From assembly GCF_024756275.1 (NCBI RefSeq), contig NZ_JANUGQ010000021.1, positions 61,079-125,078 of the forward strand: a stretch of 64,000 bases of DNA. The letters are read 5' to 3'. The notes under the pieces are model-generated. The model saw only the letters and a list, made by a program, of their open reading frames with translations. It searched no databases and had not been told where the DNA came from. Position numbers and translations under genes: made by a program. Positions 1 through 7,127 of this stretch are shown in pieces (within the stretch, counting starts at the first letter, position 1; each line of letters starts with the position of its first letter). The stretch is from Streptomyces pyxinae (GTDB taxonomy: Bacteria; Actinomycetota; Actinomycetes; Streptomycetales; Streptomycetaceae).

Positions 1-3000
1 GATCCCGGTCAGGGCCCGGTCGCGGACGTGCTCGACGCGGCCCGCCGGCTGGTCCCGGTCGACCCCCGCAAGACGCTGGACACCGGTGAGCGCTGGCTCA
101 AGGACCCGGCCGCCATGGCCGCGACCGCCGAACGGGTGGCGGAGGCCGCCGGGATGGGGCCGGCCGCCGCCCGCCGGCTGCTCGCGCTCACCGAGGAGAC
201 CGCCGCCGGGTGCCTGGTGGACCCGGAGGACGACCTCGGCATCGGCAGCGTCCACTTCCCCGAGCCGTGGCTGGTGGGCGCCGGCCGGCGCACCGCCGAC
301 CGGGTGCTCCGTTCCCGGTGCGCGGCCGGGATGGTGCTGCGCCGCCACGACCGGAAGCGGAAGTACTGGGACCGGCTGGAGGACGAGTTGCGCACCATCG
401 AGCGGCTGGGCTTCGCCTCGTACTTCCTCACCGTCGCCCAGGTCGTGGACGACACCCGGGACCTCGGCATCCGGGTCGCCGCGCGCGGCTCCGGGGCCGG
501 CTCGCTCGTCAACCACCTGCTCGGCATCGCCCATGCCGACCCGGTGGAGCAGGACCTGCTGATGGAACGGTTCCTCTCGGTCCGCCGCCCCGCCCTGCCG
601 GACATCGACATCGATGTGGAGTCCGCTCGCCGCCTGGAGGTCTACCGGGCGATCCTGGACCGCTTCGGCCCCGAGCGGGTGGCCGCCGTCGCCATGCCCG
701 AGACCTACCGGGTCCGCCACGCGGTACGGGACGTGGGCGCCGCCCTCTCCATGGACCCGGCCGAGATCGACCGGGTGGCCAAGGCGTTCCCGCACATCCG
801 CGCCAAGGACGCCCGGACCGCGCTGGACGAACTGCCCGAGCTGCGGGCGCTCTCCGCCGACCGGGAGAAGTACGGCAGGCTCTGGGAACTGGTCGAGGCG
901 CTGGACGCGCTGCCGCGCGGGGTCGCCATGCACCCGTGCGGGGTGCTGCTCTCCGACGCCTCCCTCCGCTCCCGTACACCGGTGGTTCCGACCAGTGGCG
1001 AGAGCTTCCCGATGGCCCAGTTCGACAAGGAGGACGTGGAGGACCTGGGCCTGCTCAAGCTCGATGTGCTGGGGGTGCGGATGCAGTCCGCGATGGCCTA
1101 CGCGGTCGGGGAGATCGAGCGGGCCACCGGCGAGCGGGTGGACCTGGACGACCCCGGGCACGTACGGCCCGGTGATCCCGCGACGTACCGGCTCATCCGG
1201 TCCGCCGAGACCCTGGGCTGCTTCCAGATCGAGTCGCCGGGCCAGCGCGATCTGGTCGGCCGGCTCCAGCCGGCCACCTTCCACGACCTGGTGGTGGACA
1301 TCTCGCTCTTCCGGCCGGGCCCGGTCGCCGCCGACATGGTCCGCCCCTTCATCGAGGCCCGGCACGGCCGCGCCCCGGTCCGCTACCCGCATCCCCGCCT
1401 GGCGGACGCGCTGGCGGAGACGTACGGCGTCGTGGTCTTCCACGAACAGATCATCAAGATCATCGACGTGCTGACCGGCTGCGGGCGGGAGGAGGGCGAC
1501 GCCGTCCGGCGCGGGCTCTCCCACCCCGAGTCCCAGGGCCGGATCAAGGTCTGGTTCGCCCGGCGGGCGGAGGAGCGGGGGTACGACCCCGGGACGATCG
1601 ACCGCACCTGGAAGATCGTGGAGGCGTTCGGCTCGTACGGCTTCTGCAAGGCGCACGCGGTCTCCTTCGCCGTGCCCACCTACCAGTCGGCCTGGCTCAA
1701 GGCGCACCACCCGGCCGCCTTCTACGCCGGGCTGCTCACCCACGACCCGGGCATGTACCCCAAGCGGCTGCTGCTCGCGGACGCCCGGCGGCGCGGGGTG
1801 CCGGTGCTGCCGCTGGATGTGAACCGGTCGTCGGTGACCCACCGTATCGAACTGGTGTCCGGTTCTGCCGCTCCCGGTTCCTCTTCCGGCTCCTCTTCCG
1901 GATCCGCTCCCGGTTCCTCTTCCGGATCCGCTCCCGGCTCCGGTGAGTCCGTCTGGGGGCTCCGGCTCGCCCTCTCCGACGTCCATGGCATCAGCGAGGC
2001 CGAGGCCGCCAGGGCCGAGGCCGGCCGCCCCTACGTCTCCCTGCTCGACTTCTGGCAGCGGGCCCGCCCCAGCCACCCGGTCGCGGAACGGCTCGCCCGG
2101 GTCGGCGCGCTCGACGCGTTCGGCGCCAACCGCCGTGACCTGCTGCTCCATCTCGCCGAGCTCCACCGCTCCGGGCGCGGCCCCGGGGCCGGTGGCGACC
2201 AGCTCCCGCTGGCGGGCGGGCGCGAGGCCGCGCCCGTCGGCCTGCCCGACCTCAATGACACCGAGCGGCTCAGCGCCGAGCTGGGCGTGCTCTCCATGGA
2301 CGTCTCCCGAAACCTGATGGACGATCACCATGCCTTCCTGGACGAGCTGGGCGTGCTCACCGCCCGCCGGCTGAACACCGCCCGGGACGGCCAGACCGTG
2401 CTGGTCGCGGGCTCCAAGGTGGCCACCCAGACCCCGCCGGTCCGCTCCGGCCGCCGGGTCGTCTTCACCACCCTGGACGACGGCACCGGCCTGGTGGACC
2501 TGGCCTTCTTCGAGGACAGCCACGAGGCGTGCGCCCACACCGTCTTCCACTCCTGGCTGCTGCTGGTGCGCGGCACCCTCCAGCGCCGGGGCCCGCGCAG
2601 CTTCAGCGTGGTCGGCGCCGTCGCCTGGAACCTCGCCGAGCTGATCGACCTCCGCCGCGAGGGCGGCCTGGACGCCGTGGCCGCCCGCCTCGCGGCCCCG
2701 GCGGTCCCGACGCCTTCCGTGTCTCCGGGGTCTCCGGGGCGCCCGGTCTCCGGTGGTTCTTCGGCCTCCCCCGGATCGCCGACCTCCCCCGGATCGCCGG
2801 CCTCTGGTGGTTCTTCGGCCCCGCCGCCCCCGTCCGGTACGCCCGACGGCCGCCCGGCCCCCACCGGTTCGGCCGCCGCCGACCCCCTGACGGTCGCCGC
2901 CCCCGGCCGCCGGATCACCCTGCCGACCGGTTACCAGCTGAACCCCTGGGCCGACCTCCGCCCGCCCGGCGAGGGCCCGGCCGGCCCCCGGAAGCTGTGG

Positions 3001-3027
3001 CACCAGAGCCCGGGGAGCGCCGGATGA
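1..3027 (+). CDS. dnaE2: Error-prone DNA polymerase III alpha subunit (DnaE2), 5'-truncated by window edge
   Basis: The reading frame is open to base 1, so the N-terminal PHP domain is mostly missing; about 1008 residues are visible. The polymerase core is clear: the acidic catalytic motif PDIDIDVES at about nt 598-624, then the finger region and HhH, and an OB-fold near nt 2395-2560 (GTGLVDLAFF). DnaE2 is a non-essential polymerase for damage-induced mutagenic bypass that works with ImuB. Two low-complexity stretches look inserted: a Gly/Ser/Pro micro-repeat at nt 1858-1945 and a Ser/Pro/Gly-rich C-terminal linker at nt 2700-2880. The stop overlaps the next gene's ATG by 4 bp, so the two are translationally coupled. 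Family assignment is firm; the E2 rather than E1 choice rests on the partner gene and the absence of other replication genes. Confidence 0.9.
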   Translation, partial: DPGQGPVADVLDAARRLVPVDPRKTLDTGERWLKDPAAMAATAERVAEAAGMGPAAARRLLALTEETAAGCLVDPEDDLGIGSVHFPEPWLVGAGRRTADRVLRSRCAAGMVLRRHDRKRKYWDRLEDELRTIERLGFASYFLTVAQVVDDTRDLGIRVAARGSGAGSLVNHLLGIAHADPVEQDLLMERFLSVRRPALPDIDIDVESARRLEVYRAILDRFGPERVAAVAMPETYRVRHAVRDVGAALSMDPAEIDRVAKAFPHIRAKDARTALDELPELRALSADREKYGRLWELVEALDALPRGVAMHPCGVLLSDASLRSRTPVVPTSGESFPMAQFDKEDVEDLGLLKLDVLGVRMQSAMAYAVGEIERATGERVDLDDPGHVRPGDPATYRLIRSAETLGCFQIESPGQRDLVGRLQPATFHDLVVDISLFRPGPVAADMVRPFIEARHGRAPVRYPHPRLADALAETYGVVVFHEQIIKIIDVLTGCGREEGDAVRRGLSHPESQGRIKVWFARRAEERGYDPGTIDRTWKIVEAFGSYGFCKAHAVSFAVPTYQSAWLKAHHPAAFYAGLLTHDPGMYPKRLLLADARRRGVPVLPLDVNRSSVTHRIELVSGSAAPGSSSGSSSGSAPGSSSGSAPGSGESVWGLRLALSDVHGISEAEAARAEAGRPYVSLLDFWQRARPSHPVAERLARVGALDAFGANRRDLLLHLAELHRSGRGPGAGGDQLPLAGGREAAPVGLPDLNDTERLSAELGVLSMDVSRNLMDDHHAFLDELGVLTARRLNTARDGQTVLVAGSKVATQTPPVRSGRRVVFTTLDDGTGLVDLAFFEDSHEACAHTVFHSWLLLVRGTLQRRGPRSFSVVGAVAWNLAELIDLRREGGLDAVAARLAAPAVPTPSVSPGSPGRPVSGGSSASPGSPTSPGSPASGGSSAPPPPSGTPDGRPAPTGSAAADPLTVAAPGRRITLPTGYQLNPWADLRPPGEGPAGPRKLWHQSPGSAG

Positions 3028-4073
3028 TCCTCTGCGTACGCCTGCTGCCCCCGCGCCCGGGCGCCGGTCCCACCTTTATGGGCGCCGGCCCCGGTTCCGG
3101 TGCTGTTTCCACGGATGCCGGTGCTGTTTCCGTTCCTGCGGGCGCCGGCCCGGACTCCCTCCTCCCCGACCTCGTCGGCCTGCTCACCGACATCACCCCG
3201 CAGGTGCGGGCCGTCCCGCCGGACACCGTGCTGGCGGACGTCCGGGGGGCCCTGCGCTACTTCGACCGCGACCCGGCCGGGCTGGCCGCGCTGATCCGGG
3301 TGCGGGCGCTCGCCCGGTACGGCACCGAGTGCGTCATCGGCGCCGGGCCGAACCCGATGCTCGCCCGGATGGCCGCCCGGGAGGCCGCGCCCGGCCGTAC
3401 CCGGGTCGTCGACGACCCGGACGCCTTCCTGGCCGGCAAACCGGTCGCCGCGCTGTACGGAGTCGGCCCGGCCACCGCGCGGACCCTCTGCTCCTACGGC
3501 CTGGACTCGGCCGGCCGGGTCGCCGCCGCCCCGCTCGCCGTGCTCCAGCGCCTTCTGGGCTCCCGCACCGGCCGCGAGGTGTGGGAGCGGGCGCGGGGCA
3601 CCGACCGGACGGCCGTCGTCCCGGACGCCCCCGCCCGCTCGGCCGCCGCCGAACGGAGCTTCCCCCGCGACGAGGTGGACCAGGACCGGCAGCGCCGCGC
3701 CCTGCTGTCGCTCACCGTCGAACTGGGCACCCGGATGCGGGCCGGGGGCCAGGTGTGCCGGGCGCTCACCCTGACCGTTCGGTACGCCGACCGCTCCACC
3801 ACCACCCGCACCCGCACCCTGCCCGAGCCGACCGCCCACTCCGCCGCGCTCACCACCGGCGCCTACGCCCTGCACGACGCCCTCGCCCTCCAGCGCGCCC
3901 GGGTCCGCGCCCTCGCCCTGCGCGCCGAGGACCTGCTCCCCGCCGACCGCGCCGCCCGCCAGCTCTCCCTGGACCCCGCCGACGACCGCGCCCGCCGCCT
4001 CGAAGCCGCCGCCGACCGGGCCCGCGCCCGCTTCGGCCCCACCGCCGTCCTGCCGGGGACCCTGGCGGCGTGA
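3024..4073 (+). CDS. ImuB-like Y-family polymerase homologue, probably catalytically inactive
   Basis: 349 residues, starting at the ATG that overlaps the dnaE2 stop (ATGA). The Y-family layout is visible: a palm beginning ILCVRL, a helix-hairpin-helix (LYGVGPATARTLCSYGL, about residues 139-155) and a C-terminal little-finger region. True DinB enzymes have an Asp-Phe/Tyr metal site right after the first strand and a S-x-D-E pair. Here the first strand leads into a Gly/Ala/Ser-rich insert (nt 3060-3160) and the second site reads ADVRGALRY, so the metal ligands are missing. That fits ImuB-type proteins, which recruit DnaE2 to the sliding clamp instead of synthesising DNA. Coupling to dnaE2 supports a mutasome role. 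The inactive call is inference from missing residues. Confidence 0.75.
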   Translation: MILCVRLLPPRPGAGPTFMGAGPGSGAVSTDAGAVSVPAGAGPDSLLPDLVGLLTDITPQVRAVPPDTVLADVRGALRYFDRDPAGLAALIRVRALARYGTECVIGAGPNPMLARMAAREAAPGRTRVVDDPDAFLAGKPVAALYGVGPATARTLCSYGLDSAGRVAAAPLAVLQRLLGSRTGREVWERARGTDRTAVVPDAPARSAAAERSFPRDEVDQDRQRRALLSLTVELGTRMRAGGQVCRALTLTVRYADRSTTTRTRTLPEPTAHSAALTTGAYALHDALALQRARVRALALRAEDLLPADRAARQLSLDPADDRARRLEAAADRARARFGPTAVLPGTLAA

Positions 4074-4092
4074 GCGGGGCGCGAGGCCCCGC
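4074..4092. terminator. Short GC hairpin between convergent genes
   Basis: GCGGGGC (4074-4080) and GCCCCGC (4086-4092) form a perfect 7-bp stem with a 5-nt loop, directly after the ImuB-like stop and before the end of the convergent DUF3291 gene. There is no T tract, which is common for actinomycete terminators. Confidence 0.5.
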
Positions 4093-4163
4093 CCGCCGCG
4101 CAGCCGGTTCAGCGGACGCGCACCGTCACCACGTCGGAGGCGTGCAGGCGCTTGGGGGTCTGG

Positions 4164-4694
4164 TCATGGCTTTCCCTCCCGGGGCCTCCCCTCCGGGGTG
4201 AAGGCGTGATGGAAGGTGAAGGCGTGCGGCGCGGGGCCGTGGTCGTGGAGGTGCTCCAGCCGGGAAACCCCGTCCTGCCAGGTGGGTGTCACGTCGTCGG
4301 AGATCCACCAGAACACGTAACCCGGGTGCCCTGTCCTCTCGAACCAGTCGTAACGCCTGTTCAGCGCCGTGCGATGCAGACCGGTGTAGAGGGCGTCGAG
4401 GGCGGGGCGCAGGTCGGTCCAGAGGGAGAGGGTCGCGGCCAGGGCGGTGGTATCCACCGTACGGCCCTTGTCGTACCAGGCCGGTACGGTGAACTCCCCC
4501 CACGCACCCCAGTCCGCCTCGAAGTGTGAGCCCCGGTCACCGCCCGCCGTTTCGGCATGCGCGAGGTACCCGGGGTGCCGGCTGATCTCCCGGTAGACGG
4601 CCTCACCGATGTCGTAGAACTCGTGCGTGAGAGGTGCGGGATCGGCGAGGGGCGACTTCAGAACGCCGAAGGTGTACAGCGCGAGGCGGGGCAT
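4164..4694 (-). CDS. DUF3291 family protein
   Basis: 176 residues. The start MPRLALYTFG, the segment PGYLAHAE, the Trp-rich centre (DWGAWGEFTVPAWY) and the late WWISDD match the DUF3291 family, a compact ferredoxin-like/monooxygenase-type fold with no established reaction. A good ribosome site (GGGAGAG) lies 5-6 nt before the ATG. It stands alone, convergent to the polymerase pair, with no neighbour that hints at a substrate. The family is often called a possible antibiotic-biosynthesis-monooxygenase relative, but nothing here shows catalysis. Confidence 0.75.
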   Translation of the reverse strand: MPRLALYTFGVLKSPLADPAPLTHEFYDIGEAVYREISRHPGYLAHAETAGGDRGSHFEADWGAWGEFTVPAWYDKGRTVDTTALAATLSLWTDLRPALDALYTGLHRTALNRRYDWFERTGHPGYVFWWISDDVTPTWQDGVSRLEHLHDHGPAPHAFTFHHAFTPEGRPREGKP

Positions 4695-5135
4695 GTGTCT
4701 CTCCCTGGTTGGGGCTGCCTGGTGCGGACCCGGTTCGGTGGCTTACGCGCCGGAGGCGAGGGGGCGAGGGGTCATGGAGTGTGACCGGCTCACCCCGTCG
4801 CGGGTGGCGCGGCCAGAAGGAACTCCCGCGCGACCGTGGGCGATCGCCGGAGACAGGTGGAAGGTAGCGGCCTCCGCGGGCCCTGTCGAAGTTGCGTTTT
4901 CCCCGCTCAAGTGGCCTCAGCCTGGCCCGCCGTACGGGCGGTGCTCGACCCCGCGGTGCGCGGCGGGGAGTCGGGGGGCCGCGTGCCGTCGGGCCGCGCG
5001 GCCGGCCGGGGCGCGAGCGGCTGTGGCGCGACCTCACCGACCGCGCGGTCGCCGCCCGACTGCGGGAGGACAGCCGCGTGTTGACGGGAGCCGACCCGTG
5101 GGTGCCCGGCCGGGCACCCGGGGTGCGGCGGGCCG
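4695..5135. other. Intergenic stretch with no supported gene
   Basis: About 440 bp between two minus-strand genes. Several frames are open because of the GC bias, but none has a convincing start, ribosome site or recognisable family. The segment around 5010-5100 reads, in one frame, as a plausible protein tail (ERLWRDLTDRAVAARL), so a decayed gene is possible but unproven. It should hold the DUF3291 promoter. Confidence 0.4.
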
Positions 5136-6341
5136 TCAGGCCGGGCGGACCGGAGCCGGGTAGTCCGGCAGGGTCAGCGCGGTGTGGGCGGCGGAGTCCT
5201 GGGCGAGCGCCGGTCCGGCCGGGTCGCGCAGGGCCTTGTCGCGGGTGTCCAGCATCTCCTGGGTGGTGGGGGTGACGATGGTGCCGCCCGGGGTGGCGAG
5301 GGCCTGGTTGCGCTCGGCGAAGGGGCGGACCCTCCGCTCGTAGGCGGCGAAGGCGTCCGCGTGGTCGGCGTGGCTCGCCAGCTCCCCGGCCAGGACGTAG
5401 GCGCCTACCAGGGAGACGCTGGTGCCCTGGCCGGAGAGGAACGAGGTCGCGTGGGCGGCGTCCCCGGCGAGCGCGACGCGCCCGCGTGACCAGGTGGGCA
5501 GATGAATCTGGCTGACGATGTCGAAGAACAGGTCGTCGGCCTCGCGCGCCGCGGCCACCAGGCGCGGAAGGTGCCAGGTCCGCTCGGGGAACCGGGCGGC
5601 GACCAGCTCGTGCTGGGCCCGGGGGTCGCGGAAGGCGTCGAAGGGCGGCTCCTCCCGGGTGAAGGCGAGGAACCCGTGCACCCGGTCGTCCGGCTCATGG
5701 GCGTAGAGCGCGGCCGTCCGGCCCGGGGTGTTCCAGACGACGCCCTCGTGGGCGAGACCGAACTCGTTGGGGAGGGTGAACCCGGCGAAGACATGGCCGA
5801 GATAGTGGTGGAACGGCTCCTCGGGGCCGAGGACCAGCCGGCGGGTGTGGGAGTGCAGTCCGTCCGCCCCGATCACCAGGTCGAAGGTGCGGCGGTCGCC
5901 CCCGGCGAAGGTGACCTCCACCCGGTCCCCGTGGTCGTCCAGGGTGGCGATGGAGTCGTTGAACAGGAACTCCACCCGGTCGAAGAGGGGCGTGCAGAGC
6001 GCGTCCGCCAGGGCCCCGCGCGGCACTTCCAGGTCCAGGTCCTGGACGCCGCCGGTGACGGCCTCGGGCCGGATGGCGCCGATGAGTGCCCCGTCGGCGT
6101 CCACGAAGGAGATCCTGCGGGTGTCGACGTGCGCCTCGCGCAGCCGGGGCAGCAGCCCCGTGAGCCCGGCGACCTCGCGGGCCGTGCCGCGGATGTCGAT
6201 GGCGTAGCCGCCGCCCCGGACGGCCGCCGCCTTCTCCACGACGGTGACCTCGAAGCCGTAGCGGTCGAGCCAGTGGGCGAGGACGGGGCCGGCGATGCTC
6301 GCGCCCGAGATGAGGACCTTGCGGCCTGTGGGGTGCTTCAT
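5136..6341 (-). CDS. FAD-dependent class A flavoprotein monooxygenase
   Basis: 401 residues with the three marks of the p-hydroxybenzoate hydroxylase/TetX group: an N-terminal dinucleotide fold (ISGASIAGPVLAHWL), the DG motif (VIGADGLHSHTRR) and the GD motif (VALAGDAAHATSF). Such soluble enzymes hydroxylate aromatic or polycyclic substrates with NAD(P)H; some inactivate tetracyclines or rifamycins. The ATG is preceded by CGGAG at 7 nt. It faces a MarR gene across a 159-bp region holding two copies of one palindrome, so it is very likely the repressor's target and may serve detoxification. The substrate cannot be told from sequence. Confidence 0.85.
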   Translation of the reverse strand: MKHPTGRKVLISGASIAGPVLAHWLDRYGFEVTVVEKAAAVRGGGYAIDIRGTAREVAGLTGLLPRLREAHVDTRRISFVDADGALIGAIRPEAVTGGVQDLDLEVPRGALADALCTPLFDRVEFLFNDSIATLDDHGDRVEVTFAGGDRRTFDLVIGADGLHSHTRRLVLGPEEPFHHYLGHVFAGFTLPNEFGLAHEGVVWNTPGRTAALYAHEPDDRVHGFLAFTREEPPFDAFRDPRAQHELVAARFPERTWHLPRLVAAAREADDLFFDIVSQIHLPTWSRGRVALAGDAAHATSFLSGQGTSVSLVGAYVLAGELASHADHADAFAAYERRVRPFAERNQALATPGGTIVTPTTQEMLDTRDKALRDPAGPALAQDSAAHTALTLPDYPAPVRPA

Positions 6342-6397
6342 GGGGGACTCCGTAAGCGTTGGGAAGGCCGCGATGCCAAGTTCCAGACCTGGATGCG

Positions 6398-6480
6398 TAC
6401 CTTAGGTATCTTTACGGACGGTGTGACGTGCCGATCGGCGCGACCACGCCCCCGACTGTACAGATACCTAACTTAGGTAT
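6398..6480. promoter_or_regulatory. Twin MarR operator candidates in divergent promoter
   Basis: TACCTTAGGTA at 6398-6408 and ATACCTAACTTAGGTAT at 6464-6480 share the half-site TACCT/AGGTA; the second is a 17-bp palindrome with one unpaired centre base. They sit between the monooxygenase (minus) and marR (plus) starts, the second about 20 bp before the marR ATG. This is typical of a MarR autorepressor controlling a divergent pair. Binding is inferred, not shown. Confidence 0.7.
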
Positions 6481-6500
6481 GCAAGTGGAGGTCTGCTCTG

Positions 6501-7052
6501 ATGAACGCGGAGAACCCGGCCGCTCCCGGCCCCGGCCCTGACGCCGACTCCGGCTCCGACCGGTCGGCCATGGCCATGTCGGCGGTCCTGCCCCGGCTGA
6601 CGCGGCTGAGCGCTGCCGTCACCCGGGGCCGGCTGATCGAGCGCGCCACCGAGGCGGCCGGGCTGACCCTGGACCGTCCCGCGATGGGGGTGCTCGTGAC
6701 GCTCCACATGGCGGACCGGCCGCTGCGCGTCGGGGAGATCGCGGAGCGGATGCAGGTCGTCGGCCCCCATGCCACCCGCCAGGTGCAGGCGCTGGAGCGC
6801 CGGGAACTGGTACGCCGGGTCGGTGACCCGCACGACCGGCGCGCCAGCCTCATCGAGCTGACCGCCGAGGGGGCCGGAGCGGCCGACCGGTACGCGGCCT
6901 CCCTGGTCGGCTGGTTCTCGGACGTCGTCAGCGACTGGTCCGAGCAGGACCGCGCCGACCTGGGCCGGCTGCTCGGCCGGCTGGCCGACGACGTGACCGC
7001 GCGCCTGGACCTGCTGGAGGCGGGCGACGCACCCCCGCCGCACTCTCCCTGA
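6501..7052 (+). CDS. MarR family transcriptional regulator
   Basis: 183 residues with a central winged helix: a recognition region around ERMQVVGPHATRQVQALE and the wing DPHDRRASLIELTAEG, both typical of MarR. MarR dimers bind short palindromes and release DNA on binding phenolic or other ligands. GGAGG lies 9 nt before the ATG. The gene is divergent from the flavin monooxygenase, with two palindromes between them, which suggests autoregulation plus repression of that enzyme. The Ala/Pro/Gly-rich first ~25 residues are probably disordered. Confidence 0.88.
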   Translation: MNAENPAAPGPGPDADSGSDRSAMAMSAVLPRLTRLSAAVTRGRLIERATEAAGLTLDRPAMGVLVTLHMADRPLRVGEIAERMQVVGPHATRQVQALERRELVRRVGDPHDRRASLIELTAEGAGAADRYAASLVGWFSDVVSDWSEQDRADLGRLLGRLADDVTARLDLLEAGDAPPPHSP

Positions 7053-7127
7053 TCCCGTCTCGTGTCTTCCGAGGTGCTCGGCGCCCTGTTCGCCGCGACC
7101 ACCTGCGCGGTGGCGGTGGCGGCGCCG

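Noticed and set aside
4627..5163. Plus-strand frame in the gap after the DUF3291 gene
   Set aside because: Overlaps a confident minus-strand gene, has no ribosome site and an Arg/Ala/Gly-rich product without recognisable domains.
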